A DNA stretch of 64,000 nt from Rhodobacteraceae bacterium WFHF2C18 (GCA_002166865.1 NHTQ01000002.1:186001-250000); one strand, 5' to 3'. Numbered from the stretch's first letter, positions 1 to 8,960 are shown. Notes: generated from the letters alone by a model not told the origin. A program made the numbers and translations.

Positions 1-701
1 ATCCCGACACCTGGATGTCGCCGGGCTCGCTGGATGCCGCGCTGCGCGCGGCGGGGGGCGCGATCCGGGCGGTGGACATGGTGCTGGAAGGCGAGGCCGC
101 CAATGCCTTCGTCGCGTGCCGGCCCCCGGGCCATCATGCCGAGGCCGCCCGGGCCATGGGGTTCTGCCTGTTCGGGACCGTGGCGATCGCCGCGCGGCAT
201 GCGCTGGAACGGCACGGGCTGGCGCGGGTGGCGGTCGTCGATTTCGACGTCCACCACGGCAACGGCACGCAGGATCTTCTGTGGAACGAGGCGCGCGCCT
301 TCTTCGCCTCGTCGCACCAGATGCCGCTTTTCCCCGGCACGGGCGCCCCGGACGAGACCGGCGCGCACGGCAACGTGCTGAACGTGCCGCTGCGCGACGG
401 GGACGGCAGCGGGCCGTTCCGGGCCGCCTGGGAGGAGCGGATCCTCCCCGCGGTCGCGGCCTTCGACCCGGAACTGATCCTGGTTTCGGCGGGGTTCGAC
501 GCGCATCGCGCCGACCCGCTGGCCGGGCTGATGCTGGAGGAGGACGATTTCACCTGGGTCACCGGGGCGCTGTGCGACCTTGCGGCGCGCCATTGCGGCG
601 GGCGGCTCGTCTCCTCGCTGGAGGGCGGCTACGACCTGGAGGCCCTGGCGGCCAGCGCCGCGGCGCATGTGGATGCGCTGATCGCCGGCGGGGGCGGGTA
701 A
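1..701 (+). CDS. Histone deacetylase family protein (3' part; 5' end lies outside the window)
   Basis: The reading frame is open from the window edge, so the true start lies upstream; an internal ATG at 15 is unlikely to be the start because the preceding codons (Asp-Thr-Trp) look like conserved family sequence. Visible hallmarks of the arginase/deacetylase fold are a GHHA motif with the paired His near residue 40 of the visible part, an Asp-x-Asp-x-His-His-Gly-Asn zinc-site motif (DFDVHHGNGT), an SAGFDAH motif, and a C-terminal EGGYDL motif. These are the zinc ligands and catalytic His pair of class II HDAC-like enzymes, which in bacteria often deacetylate acetylpolyamines or other small acetylamides. 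The substrate cannot be told from sequence. The next gene, asd, begins 86 bp downstream. Confidence 0.9.
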   Translation, partial: PDTWMSPGSLDAALRAAGGAIRAVDMVLEGEAANAFVACRPPGHHAEAARAMGFCLFGTVAIAARHALERHGLARVAVVDFDVHHGNGTQDLLWNEARAFFASSHQMPLFPGTGAPDETGAHGNVLNVPLRDGDGSGPFRAAWEERILPAVAAFDPELILVSAGFDAHRADPLAGLMLEEDDFTWVTGALCDLAARHCGGRLVSSLEGGYDLEALAASAAAHVDALIAGGGG

Positions 702-787
702 CGGGCGGACGCGGGGGAATCGCCTTTCATTTCATGCTGCGCTGCGGTATGACCCCGCGAACGCAGTGAGAAACGGAGTCTTCCGAG

Positions 788-1810
788 ATGGGCTACAAGG
801 TCGCCGTCGTGGGCGCCACCGGCAACGTCGGGCGCGAGATGCTCAACATCCTGGCCGAGCGCGAGTTCCCCGTGGACGAGATCGCGGCACTGGCCAGCCG
901 CCGCAGCCTCGGCACCGAGGTCAGCTTCGGCGACGAGACGCTGAAGACCAAGGACCTCGACGCCTTCGATTTCACCGGCTGGGACATCGCCCTGTTCGCC
1001 ATCGGCTCGGACGCGACCAAGAAATACGCCCCCAAGGCGGCCGAGGCGGGCTGCGTGGTGATCGACAACTCCTCGCTCTACCGCTACGATCCCGACGTGC
1101 CGCTGGTGGTGCCGGAAGTGAACGCCGCGGCGGTCGAGGGCTACGCCAAGAAGAACATCATCGCCAACCCCAACTGCTCGACCGCGCAGATGGTGGTGGC
1201 GCTCAAGCCCCTGCACGACCGCGCCACGATCAAGCGCGTGGTGGTCAGCACCTACCAGTCGGTGTCGGGGTCCGGCAAAGAGGCCATCGACGAACTGTGG
1301 GACCAGACCAAGGCCGTCTACAACCCCACCGACGAGGTGCCGCCCAAGGTCTATCCCAAGCAGATCGCCTTCAACGTCATTCCGCATATCGACGTCTTCC
1401 TCGAGGACGGCTCGACCAAGGAGGAATGGAAGATGGTGGCCGAGACGAAGAAGATCGTCGATCCGGCCATCAAGGTCACGGCCACCTGCGTGCGCGTGCC
1501 GGTCTTTGTCGGCCATGCCGAGGCGATCAACATCGAGTTCGAGGATCACCTCGACGAGGAGGAGGCGCGCGAGATCCTGCGCGAGGCGCCGGGCCTGATG
1601 GTCGTCGACAAGCGCGAGGACGGCGGCTACGTCACGCCGGTTGAATGCGTGGGCGATTTCGCCACCTTCATCAGCCGCATCCGGCAGGATTCCACCATCG
1701 ACAACGGCCTGAACCTCTGGTGCGTCTCGGACAACCTGCGCAAGGGCGCGGCGCTGAACGCGGTGCAGATCGCCGAGGCGTTTGGCCAGCGGGTGCTCAA
1801 GAAGGGGTGA
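788..1810 (+). CDS. asd: Aspartate-semialdehyde dehydrogenase
   Basis: This 340-residue cytoplasmic enzyme reduces aspartyl phosphate to aspartate semialdehyde with NADPH, the branch compound for lysine, threonine and methionine, and in this genome also for ectoine. The N-terminal dinucleotide fold carries GATGNVG at residues 9-15, and the catalytic cysteine is Cys130 in the NPNCST motif. Length is normal for the family. It appears to be transcribed alone. Its product is the direct substrate of EctB (at 59.5 kb) and of DapA (at 15.9 kb), so three enzymes using or making this metabolite are encoded in the window. Confidence 0.97.
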   Translation: MGYKVAVVGATGNVGREMLNILAEREFPVDEIAALASRRSLGTEVSFGDETLKTKDLDAFDFTGWDIALFAIGSDATKKYAPKAAEAGCVVIDNSSLYRYDPDVPLVVPEVNAAAVEGYAKKNIIANPNCSTAQMVVALKPLHDRATIKRVVVSTYQSVSGSGKEAIDELWDQTKAVYNPTDEVPPKVYPKQIAFNVIPHIDVFLEDGSTKEEWKMVAETKKIVDPAIKVTATCVRVPVFVGHAEAINIEFEDHLDEEEAREILREAPGLMVVDKREDGGYVTPVECVGDFATFISRIRQDSTIDNGLNLWCVSDNLRKGAALNAVQIAEAFGQRVLKKG

Positions 1811-2005
1811 GCGCCGGGCCGGTGCCCCGGGCAGCAGCGCCGCCGGGGGACGCGCCGGCGGCATCTATCCTGTCTGTTCCCACGGATGCGCGCCCGGCCG
1901 GTGCGCTGACCGGCAGGGCGTGAATCCGCAGATTCCCGGGGGCCCCCTTGTCAGCCGCCGGCCGGCGGCGGATAGTCGTCGCGACCGTCGCCCAAGGAGT
2001 TTGCC

Positions 2006-3613
2006 ATGCGTATCCTGCCCGTCGTCCTCGCCCTGCTTCCGGCCGCGCTCTGGGCCGAGGAGATCCCGCTCGATTCCGCGGTCAGCGCCGTCACCCTCTA
2101 TCCGGACGGGGCGACCGTCACGCGAAAGGTGCCCTTCTCGGCGCCGGCGGGCCAGCATGAGTTGATCCTGGCCGATCTTCCGCGGGACACGCCGCTTGCC
2201 TCGGTCCGCGTGGCGGTGGAAGGCGCGCGCATGGGCCGGGTCACGGCGCGCGACGACTACGTGCCGCCCCGCGACGAGAAGACGGATGACGCCGTCGCCG
2301 CGGCCCGTGCGCTGGTTGAGGATCTGGAGCGTGAACTGCGCGACGCGCGGGCCGAGGTGGCGGCGATCCGGCTGGAGGCCGACGCGGCCGAGACGCGCGC
2401 GGATTTCCTGGCCAGCCTTGGCGCGGGCGAAGCCGTGGCCGGCATGGACCCCTCCGGCCTGCGCGATCTTTCCGCCATGATCGGCGAGGAAACCCTTGCA
2501 GCGAAACGTGCCGCGCTTGACGCAGGCCGCCGGGCCGAAGAGGCCGACCGCGATCTTGAGGACCTGCGCGCGGAACTCGAAAAGGCCCGGCAGGCGCTGC
2601 GCGCCCTGGTGCCCGAGGACAAGGAACGCGCCATGCTGGCCGTTGCCGTGACGGCCGGGGAGGCATCCGAGGGCACGGTGACGGTGACCTACAACATTCG
2701 CCAGGCGGGCTGGCAGCCGGTCTACGACCTGCGGCTTGACCGCGAGGCCGGGGTCGTTTCGCTGGAGCGCGGCGCCTTCGTGCGTCAGGCCACGGGGGAG
2801 AACTGGCGCGACGTCGCGTTGACCCTCTCCACCGTGCGGCCCAGCGAACGCACCCATCCCAGCGAGGTTCCGCCGCTTCTGCGCCGGATCGAGGAGCCGC
2901 CCGAGCCCCGCCGCGGGGACGCGGGCGCGGCCGTCCTTGGCCTGCGCGCCGCGCCCGAGCCGATGATGGTGGAACAGGCCGAGGCCAGCTTCGACGGGCT
3001 TTCGGTGACCTACGCCTATCCCAGCCCCGTCTCGGTGGCGTCGGGGGCCGACCGGGTCCGCCTGGCGCTTGGCCGCCTGGACATGGCGGCCACGTTGCGG
3101 GCGCGCGCGGTGCCGCTTTACGACGCGCACGCCTATCTGATGGCCGAGGTCACCAACGACAGCGGCGAACTGATCCTGCCGGCGCGCGAGGCCAGCTTCT
3201 ACCTGGACGGCCGGTTCATCGGCAAGCGCCCGCTGGAGATCATCCCCGCCGGCGCCGAGGCGGCGCTGTCCTTCGGCCCGATCGAGGGGGTGCGGCTGCG
3301 GCGGACGGTTCTGGACCGCGCGGAAGGCGAACGCGGCATCGTCACCACCGCCAACGAGGTGACAGAGCGCGTGCGGATCGAGGTGGAGAACCTCACCGGC
3401 GAGACCTGGCCGGTGCGGCTGATCGATCGCGTGCCCTATTCCGAACAGGAGGCGCTTGAGATCGCGTGGTCCGCGCAGCCGCGGCCCGACACAGTGGACG
3501 TGGCCGACAAGCGGGGCGTGCTTGCCTGGGCCTTCGACCTGTCTTCCGGGGTCACCCGCGAGATCATCCTGGATTACGCGCTGGAATGGCCCCGCGACAA
3601 GGTCCTGCGCTGA
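2006..3613 (+). CDS. DUF4139 domain-containing (mucoidy inhibitor MuiA-like) secreted protein
   Basis: The 535-residue product starts with a clear signal peptide (residues 1-17, cleavage likely after Ala-Leu-Trp-Ala), so it should be exported. An N-terminal DUF4140-like beta domain (about residues 20-90) is followed by a long charged alpha-helical coiled-coil stretch (about 95-200) and then the DUF4139 beta-rich region to the end. The ATG at 2006 has an AAGGAG ribosome site seven bases upstream. No enzymatic motif is visible and the molecular role of the family is not well defined. The gene is convergent with the sbtB-like gene, with 34 bp between their stops. Confidence 0.82.
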   Translation: MRILPVVLALLPAALWAEEIPLDSAVSAVTLYPDGATVTRKVPFSAPAGQHELILADLPRDTPLASVRVAVEGARMGRVTARDDYVPPRDEKTDDAVAAARALVEDLERELRDARAEVAAIRLEADAAETRADFLASLGAGEAVAGMDPSGLRDLSAMIGEETLAAKRAALDAGRRAEEADRDLEDLRAELEKARQALRALVPEDKERAMLAVAVTAGEASEGTVTVTYNIRQAGWQPVYDLRLDREAGVVSLERGAFVRQATGENWRDVALTLSTVRPSERTHPSEVPPLLRRIEEPPEPRRGDAGAAVLGLRAAPEPMMVEQAEASFDGLSVTYAYPSPVSVASGADRVRLALGRLDMAATLRARAVPLYDAHAYLMAEVTNDSGELILPAREASFYLDGRFIGKRPLEIIPAGAEAALSFGPIEGVRLRRTVLDRAEGERGIVTTANEVTERVRIEVENLTGETWPVRLIDRVPYSEQEALEIAWSAQPRPDTVDVADKRGVLAWAFDLSSGVTREIILDYALEWPRDKVLR

Positions 3614-3647
3614 CGCCGGCGCGGCCCGGGGTGCGCGGGGCGCCGGA

Positions 3648-3959
3648 TCAGAACCGCTCGGCGCGCAGCACCTCGCAGTCGGTCACGCAGACGACCCCGA
3701 TGTGGCGCTCCACCACGGTGAAGGCCGCCTCGAGCAGCGCGTCCAGCCGTTCGGGCCGGATGATGCAGACGACCAGGGCCATGCCCTCGGCGCGGCTGAT
3801 CTGGCCAGATCGGCTCCATTCGCCCGACCGCCCCGCGCCGCCGAAGACGGGCAGGACGGTATAGCCCTTCACGCCCGCCTCCTGCAGGGCGTCGGTCAGC
3901 CGCTCCTGCATGACCTTCTCGATCGCGATTTCCACGCGCTTTGCCTTGTGGGTCTGCAT
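3648..3959 (-). CDS. sbtB: PII-like regulator of the bicarbonate transporter (SbtB-like)
   Basis: This 103-residue protein has the ferredoxin-like PII layout. It ends with a Cys-Val-Thr-Asp-Cys-Glu-Val-Leu segment that resembles the corresponding end of cyanobacterial SbtB. In cyanobacteria SbtB binds adenine nucleotides, including cAMP, and regulates SbtA. The T-loop region (about residues 38-56) has no tyrosine, so GlnD is not expected to uridylylate it. The extra C-terminal Cys-Gly-Pro-x-Gly-Cys loop of cyanobacterial SbtB is absent. It starts one base after the sbtA stop, so the two genes are surely co-transcribed, with sbtA first. The functional name rests on this pairing. Confidence 0.82.
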   Translation of the reverse strand: MQTHKAKRVEIAIEKVMQERLTDALQEAGVKGYTVLPVFGGAGRSGEWSRSGQISRAEGMALVVCIIRPERLDALLEAAFTVVERHIGVVCVTDCEVLRAERF

Positions 3960-3960
3960 G

Positions 3961-4938
3961 TCAGCCTCCTGTCAGGGCCTGGGCCGCTGCCAGATATATC
4001 GGAATGCCCAGGGTCAGGTTGAAGGGGAAGGTCACGCCGAGCGACAGCGTGAGGTAGATGGAGGGGTTGGCCTCGGGCAGGGCGACCCGCATGGCCGCCG
4101 GGACAGCGATGTAGCTGGCCGAGGCCGACAGCGTCATCAGCAGCACCGTCCCGCCCGTGGACAGGCCCAGGGCCAGCGCCGCCAGAAGCCCCGCGGCACC
4201 GCCGATCAGCGGCATCGCGATCCCGAAGACGAGGCTACCGGTCCCGAGCGCGTCGCGCCCCTTCTTCATGCCGCGGCCGGCGACCAGCCCCATGTCCAGC
4301 AGGAACAGGCACAGCACGCCCTTGAACGGGGCCACGATGAAACTGTCGATCTGCGCCAGCCCCTCGGGGCCCGTGATCCAGCCGATCGCGAAGGCGCCCA
4401 GCAACAGCACGATCGAGCCGTTCAGCATGATCTCGCGGTAGAGGCCGGGATCCATGCGCCCGCCGCCCTCGCCGCGCGAGACCAGCCAGAGCGCCGCGAG
4501 GATCGCCGGCGCCTCCATCGCGGCGGCCACGGCCACCATGTAGCCTTCGGAGCCGATGCCGCGGCTTTCCAGGATCGAGGACGCCGCCACGAAGGTGACG
4601 ATCGAGATCGAGCCGTAGTGCCCGGCCACCGCCGCGGCGTTCAGGCTGTCCATGCGCGAGATCGCGCGCAACAGCGCGAAGGCGATCAGCGGCAGAAGCG
4701 CCGAAAGCACCACGCCGGCGACCAGAGACAGCCCGAGGGTCAGGTCGACGCCGTGGTCGGCCACGCTGACCCCGCCTTTGAAGCCGATGGCGAAAAGCAG
4801 GTAGATCGACAGCGCCTTGGCCGCGGCTTCGGGAATCGAGAGATCGGATTTTGCCAATGCGGCGCCCAGCCCCAGGGCGAAAGACAGGACGATCGGTGAA
4901 AGCAGGTTGTCTGCGGCAAGCGAAAGAATCTCGGTCAT
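3961..4938 (-). CDS. sbtA: Sodium-dependent bicarbonate transport family permease (SbtA-like)
   Basis: This 325-residue polytopic membrane protein has about ten hydrophobic segments and the glycine/alanine-rich helices of the SbtA (formerly DUF897) family, which imports bicarbonate with sodium in cyanobacteria. The start at 4938 (Met-Thr-Glu-Ile-Leu) was chosen because the protein then opens directly into the first membrane helix. The open frame extends upstream to 5217, but that part is basic, proline-rich and unlike the family. It is translationally adjacent to the PII-like sbtB. Substrate specificity outside cyanobacteria is not proven, so bicarbonate is inferred from family and partner. 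Confidence 0.85.
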   Translation of the reverse strand: MTEILSLAADNLLSPIVLSFALGLGAALAKSDLSIPEAAAKALSIYLLFAIGFKGGVSVADHGVDLTLGLSLVAGVVLSALLPLIAFALLRAISRMDSLNAAAVAGHYGSISIVTFVAASSILESRGIGSEGYMVAVAAAMEAPAILAALWLVSRGEGGGRMDPGLYREIMLNGSIVLLLGAFAIGWITGPEGLAQIDSFIVAPFKGVLCLFLLDMGLVAGRGMKKGRDALGTGSLVFGIAMPLIGGAAGLLAALALGLSTGGTVLLMTLSASASYIAVPAAMRVALPEANPSIYLTLSLGVTFPFNLTLGIPIYLAAAQALTGG

Positions 4939-5093
4939 CTCGGCGGCTGTCCCCGTTTGGCCTGAAATTCCCCGAGCGTTTACGTCGGACACCGGCCCAA
5001 GGGAAGGGGCTTCGGCCAGAAATCTGCCGCCTCCTGGTGACGCCCCAGCCCGGTGCCGCCCGGCGGCCGCGGGTTTGGCCCGGGCATCCCGCG

Positions 5094-5114
5094 CATTCGT
5101 TCGAAATTCGAATG
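5094..5114. promoter_or_regulatory. Inverted repeat between sbtA and the 5217 gene, possible operator
   Basis: CATTCG and CGAATG form 6-bp arms around a 9-nt spacer, and the spacer edge also creates the palindrome ATTCGAAT. The site lies about 155 bp upstream of the sbtA start in an AT-richer patch of an otherwise very GC-rich 278-bp divergent region. Its size and symmetry would suit a LysR- or TetR-type regulator, but no regulator gene is adjacent and the assignment is inference. A second hairpin with 7-bp arms lies at 5137-5157. Confidence 0.35.
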
Positions 5115-5216
5115 AGAATCCGGGTCGCAGGAAACCGCACGGGAACCCCGCCCGTGCAGGGTGGTGCCCGGTGTGCGGGGCGGCCGAGAGGGGTGAGAGA
5201 TGTGGAACGCGTGACA

Positions 5217-5582
5217 ATGCTGAAACAGGACGAGGCGGTGCGGCTGGACGCCGCCCGCCTGGCGGAGCTTTACGAGCAGCTTGGCGAGTCCGGGGCCGAG
5301 AACGTCGTCTGCCGGGCGCTGGAGGAACTGGCGCTGCGCCTGACGCAGGCCGAACGCAGCTATGCCGGCGCCGAGTGGCGGGAACTGCGCCGGGGCGTGC
5401 GCAGCCTGATCGCCATTGCCGATCAGATGGGCTTGCGGATGCTGACGCGGGTGGCCGCGGACGTGGTCGCCTGCCTCGATTCCGGGGACCGCGTGGGGCT
5501 GGCGGCGACGCTGTCGCGGCTGATGCGCGTGGGGGAACGCTCCCTCACCGAGGTATGGGAGGGGTGCGAGCCCCCCATTTGA
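5217..5582 (+). CDS. Small helical hypothetical protein
   Basis: This 121-residue soluble protein of unrecognised family is predicted to be almost entirely alpha-helical, rich in Leu, Ala, Glu and Arg, with no signal peptide or membrane segment. The helix pattern loosely resembles a four-helix phosphotransfer (Hpt-like) bundle, but no phosphorylatable His motif is present. The ATG at 5217 is taken as start; GTG codons at 5202 and 5211 in the same frame are possible alternatives, with a purine-rich GGGGTGAGAG stretch upstream. It lies 65 bp before the M17 aminopeptidase gene on the same strand and may be co-transcribed with it. Confidence 0.7.
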   Translation: MLKQDEAVRLDAARLAELYEQLGESGAENVVCRALEELALRLTQAERSYAGAEWRELRRGVRSLIAIADQMGLRMLTRVAADVVACLDSGDRVGLAATLSRLMRVGERSLTEVWEGCEPPI

Positions 5583-5647
5583 CGGCTTGCAGGCACGGTA
5601 CGGGCGGCTAGTCTGGGATAACGCGACCAGAGGAAAGGGCAAGCGCC

Positions 5648-7027
5648 ATGGATCTTACCTTCGCCGCACCGGACGCCGAGGCCATTCCCCTGCACATCGT
5701 CGAGCAGGAGGCCCTTACCGACTGGGCCACCAGCCAGCCGGACCCGGTGCGCCTCTGGGTGGAGCGGACGGGCTTTTCGGCCAAGCTGGGCAGCACCCTG
5801 GCCGTGCCCGACCGGGACGGCGGGCTGGCCCTGGCGGTGGCCGGCTACGGCACGGCCGCGGCCCGGGCGCGCGGGCGGTTTCACCTGGCCGCCGCCGCGG
5901 CGGCCCTGCCCGAGGCGACCTACCGTTTCGAGGGGCTGGACCCCGCCCGCGCGCAGGAGGAATCGCTGGGCTGGCTGCTGGCGGGCTATGCCTTCGAGCG
6001 GTATCGCGCGCAAAGCCCGGCGAAGGCGCGGCTGGTCGCGCCCGAGGGCGTGGACGCCGCCCGGCTGGAGGCGATCGCGGCGGGCGAGGCTCTGACCCGG
6101 GATCTGATCAATACCCCGGCCTCCGACATGGGGCCGGACGAACTGGAATCCGCCTGCGCGGACCTTGCCGCGCGGTTCGGGGCGGACATGACCTCGGTGC
6201 GCGGCGGGGACCTGCTGACCGGGAATTTCCCGATGGTCTATGCCGTCGGCCGGGCCGCGGTGGCCGAGCCCCGGCTGATCGACATGACCTGGGGCGCGCG
6301 CGGCCCGCTGCTGACCCTCGTGGGCAAGGGCGTGTGTTTCGATACCGGCGGGCTGAATCTCAAGCCCGCGGGCAACATGGGCCTGATGAAGAAGGACATG
6401 GGCGGCGCCGCCACCGTCCTCGGGCTGGCGCGGATGATCATGGCGCTTGACCTGCCGGTGCGGCTGCGCGTTCTGGTCCCGGCGGTCGAGAATGCGGTGA
6501 GCGGTGCCGCGGTGCGCCCTGGTGACATCCTGACCGCCCGCAACGGCAGGACGGTCGAGGTCAACAACACCGACGCCGAGGGGCGGCTGGTGCTGGCCGA
6601 CGCGCTGACCTACGGGGCCGAGGCGGACCCGGACCTGATGATCTCGATGGCGACGCTGACCGGCGCGGCGCGGGTGGCCCTGGGGCCCGATATCGCGCCC
6701 TATTTCACCGACGACGGGGAACTGGCGCAGGCCATCGACATGGGCGGCACGGCCGCCGCCGATCCGGTGTGGCGCCTGCCCCTGCATGCGCCCTACGAGG
6801 CGATGATCGAGCCCGCGATCGCCGATCTGGACAACGCGCCGGGGGGCGGTTTCGCCGGGGCGATCACGGCGGCGCTGTTCCTGCGTCGCTTCGCGGGGCA
6901 GACGCGCTATGCCCATTTCGACATCTACGGCTGGCAGCCCGAGGCGCGGCCGGCCCGCCCCAAGGGTGGCGTGGGGATGGGCGGACGCGCCTTGCTGGAG
7001 GCCCTGCCGCAGGCTCTGAACCTCTGA
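5648..7027 (+). CDS. Leucyl aminopeptidase family (M17) protein
   Basis: This 459-residue cytosolic dimetal aminopeptidase removes N-terminal residues from peptides. The catalytic domain shows the metal- and substrate-binding run Gly-Lys-Gly-Val-Cys-Phe-Asp-Thr-Gly-Gly with the following Lys, and the family signature NTDAEGRL at residues 307-314. The N-terminal domain (about 1-150) is divergent, as is usual. The stop codon overlaps the start of the NlpC/P60 gene by one base (TGATG), and that gene in turn overlaps the ureohydrolase gene, so the three are probably translationally coupled. The substrate range cannot be deduced. Confidence 0.93.
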   Translation: MDLTFAAPDAEAIPLHIVEQEALTDWATSQPDPVRLWVERTGFSAKLGSTLAVPDRDGGLALAVAGYGTAAARARGRFHLAAAAAALPEATYRFEGLDPARAQEESLGWLLAGYAFERYRAQSPAKARLVAPEGVDAARLEAIAAGEALTRDLINTPASDMGPDELESACADLAARFGADMTSVRGGDLLTGNFPMVYAVGRAAVAEPRLIDMTWGARGPLLTLVGKGVCFDTGGLNLKPAGNMGLMKKDMGGAATVLGLARMIMALDLPVRLRVLVPAVENAVSGAAVRPGDILTARNGRTVEVNNTDAEGRLVLADALTYGAEADPDLMISMATLTGAARVALGPDIAPYFTDDGELAQAIDMGGTAAADPVWRLPLHAPYEAMIEPAIADLDNAPGGGFAGAITAALFLRRFAGQTRYAHFDIYGWQPEARPARPKGGVGMGGRALLEALPQALNL

Positions 7028-7920
7028 TGGACCGGCGCGATACGCCAGCAAATGGCCGTGTCGCCCATGCCGGGCTCCGGGGCCGCGTCGCGGCGGGCCA
7101 TTATACCGAAGGGATCCGCCGCCGGGTTTGCCGGGCGGTGGCGCCGCTCCTCGACCGGGCCGAGCCGGAGGGCCGGCGGCGCGACCGCGAACTGGTGCTG
7201 CACGAACCCTTCCGCGTACTTGAGGAGGGCGCGGGCTGGGCTTTCGGCTTTGCCGAGCGGGACGGTTATGTCGGCTACATGCAGGCCGATGCCCTTGGCC
7301 CGGATCCGGGGCCCATGACCCACGTGGTCGCCGCGCGGCAGAGCTACCTTGCCGGTGCGGCCGCGCTCAAGAACAGCGCCGAGATCGAGCCGGTCTCCTT
7401 CGGCACGCAGCTGTGCGTCCGGGCGTTGCATGAAGACGGCCGGTGGGCCGAGGTGACGCGCCTGGCGCCCGGCCGGGCAGCGGCGCAGGCCGGCGGGGCC
7501 GTCTTCGTCCCCTTCGCCCACCTGCGCGCGATCGAGCGGTACGAGACCGACCCGGTCGCGGTGGCGGAGCGTTTCCTCGGCACGCCCTACCACTGGGGGG
7601 GCAACTCGGGCTTCGGGCTGGACTGTTCGGGGCTTGTGCAGGCCGCCTGCCTGGCCTGCGGGATCGCCTGCCCCGGCGACAGCGACCAGCAGGAGGCCCG
7701 TCTGGGCACGCCGCTGCCCGCGGAGGCACCGCTGCGCCGCGGGGACCTGCTGTTCTGGAAGGGGCACGTGGCCTGGGTGGCCGCGCCGGAAATGCTGCTG
7801 CACGCCAACGCGCGGGATATGGCGGTGGCGTTCGAGCCCCTGGCCGCGGCCACCGACAGGATCGCGGCGCAGGGGGACGGGCCCGTGACCGCGCGCAAAC
7901 GATTGGGAGAGCCGAAATGA
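7027..7920 (+). CDS. NlpC/P60 family cysteine peptidase
   Basis: This 297-residue protein has two N-terminal SH3-like segments (about residues 45-170) and a C-terminal NlpC/P60 domain with the catalytic Cys in Asp-Cys-Ser-Gly, the His in Gly-His-Val-Ala-Trp-Val and a following His-Ala as the third polar residue. Such enzymes cut the D-Glu to diamino-acid bond of muropeptides. There is no signal peptide, which suggests action on imported murein peptides in the cytosol and agrees with the aminopeptidase gene just upstream. ATG at 7027 overlaps the preceding stop, and the gene's own stop forms an ATGA overlap with the next gene. Confidence 0.92.
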   Translation: MDRRDTPANGRVAHAGLRGRVAAGHYTEGIRRRVCRAVAPLLDRAEPEGRRRDRELVLHEPFRVLEEGAGWAFGFAERDGYVGYMQADALGPDPGPMTHVVAARQSYLAGAAALKNSAEIEPVSFGTQLCVRALHEDGRWAEVTRLAPGRAAAQAGGAVFVPFAHLRAIERYETDPVAVAERFLGTPYHWGGNSGFGLDCSGLVQAACLACGIACPGDSDQQEARLGTPLPAEAPLRRGDLLFWKGHVAWVAAPEMLLHANARDMAVAFEPLAAATDRIAAQGDGPVTARKRLGEPK

Positions 7921-8876
7921 GCGATGACTACTTCAAACCCGTGTCCGGCTTCGAATTGCCGCGCTTCGCCGGGGTCCCGACATTCATGCGCCTGCCGCAC
8001 GTGCCGCCCGGGCACGACCGGTTTGCCGAGGTGCAGATCGGGCTGATCGGCGTGCCCTGGGACTCGGGCACGACCAACCGGCCCGGCCCCCGGCACGCGC
8101 CACGGCAGTTGCGCGACGCCTCGACCATGATCCGCGCGCAGCACCCGGTCAGCGGGCTGCGCCCCTTCGAGGCCGTCAACTGCGCCGACCTGGGTGACGT
8201 GGGGCCCAACCCCGCGGATATCCCCGATTCGATGGAGCGGATCACCGCCTTCTACACCCGGGGGGCAGGCGCGGGGATCCGGCCGCTGACGGCGGGCGGC
8301 GATCACCTGACGTCGCTGCCGGTGCTGCGTGCGCTGGCCTCGGAGCGTCCCCTGGGCATGGTGCATTTCGACAGCCATACCGACCTGTTCCATTCCTACT
8401 TCGGCGGCACGATGTATACACACGGCACGCCCTTCCGGCGCGCCGTGGAGGAGGGGTTGCTGGATCCCGCGCGCGTGGTCCAGATCGGCCTGCGCGGCAC
8501 CATGTACGATACCGAGGACCGCGATTTCGCCCGTGCGAACGGCATCCGCCTGATCACCATCGAGGAGGTCTTCGACCGCGGCATCCCGGACGTGATGACC
8601 GAGGCGCGCGAGATCGCCGGGTCCGGGCCCACCTACGTCAGCTTTGATATCGATTTCGTCGATCCAACCTTTGCGCCGGGCACCGGCACGCCCGAGGTAG
8701 GCGGGCCGAACAGCTACCAGGCCCTGCAGGTCTGTCGCGAACTGGCCGGCCTGGACATCGTCGGCGCCGACATGGTGGAGGTCTCGCCGCCCTTCGACGC
8801 CTCCGGCGGCACCGCCTTCCTTGGCGTGTCGATCATGTTCGAACTGCTTTGCGTGATGGCGGCGGGGCGAACGTGA
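7917..8876 (+). CDS. Agmatinase / ureohydrolase family protein
   Basis: This 319-residue member of the arginase fold has all manganese-binding motifs: GGDH, Asp-Ser-His-Thr-Asp (DSHTD), and Ser-Phe-Asp-Ile-Asp-Phe-Val-Asp-Pro. Members hydrolyse agmatine or another guanidino compound to urea and an amine. The sequence is of the broad agmatinase type, but guanidinobutyrase or guanidinopropionase activity is possible and motifs alone do not decide it. ATG at 7917 lies in an ATGA overlap with the peptidase stop. The combination with two peptidases suggests amino-acid or peptide salvage, which is inference. Confidence 0.85.
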   Translation: MSDDYFKPVSGFELPRFAGVPTFMRLPHVPPGHDRFAEVQIGLIGVPWDSGTTNRPGPRHAPRQLRDASTMIRAQHPVSGLRPFEAVNCADLGDVGPNPADIPDSMERITAFYTRGAGAGIRPLTAGGDHLTSLPVLRALASERPLGMVHFDSHTDLFHSYFGGTMYTHGTPFRRAVEEGLLDPARVVQIGLRGTMYDTEDRDFARANGIRLITIEEVFDRGIPDVMTEAREIAGSGPTYVSFDIDFVDPTFAPGTGTPEVGGPNSYQALQVCRELAGLDIVGADMVEVSPPFDASGGTAFLGVSIMFELLCVMAAGRT

Positions 8877-8923
8877 CCCGCGGTCGCAGAACCGTCACTG
8901 GCGCGCGCCGGTGGACGTGCTAA

Positions 8924-8940
8924 ATGAACGTCGAATGAAC
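8924..8940 (+). promoter_or_regulatory. SOS (LexA)-type box upstream of the LOV gene
   Basis: The 17-bp site reads ATGAACGTCGAATGAAC, a direct repeat of ATGAAC with an 11-bp period. It contains GAAC-N7-GAAC, the complement of the alphaproteobacterial LexA consensus GTTC-N7-GTTC. It ends 20 bp before the ATG of the LOV gene. The imuB upstream site on the other strand matches it at 13 of 17 positions. The match is seen directly; LexA binding is inferred. Confidence 0.6.
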
Positions 8941-8960
8941 GGGCAGTGAAAGGACCTGCG

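Noticed and set aside
629..1864. Long minus-strand frames opposite asd, and similar ones opposite many other genes.
   Set aside because: They are antisense shadows of well-supported genes in GC-rich DNA, with His-, Arg- and Gly-rich translations and no family motifs.
3910..4899. Plus-strand frame of 329 codons opposite sbtA.
   Set aside because: Gln-, Arg- and His-rich antisense translation of a clear membrane transporter gene.
3961..5217. Longer start for sbtA at 5217.
   Set aside because: The extra 93 residues are basic and proline-rich and overlap the divergent spacer. The family protein begins at 4938.
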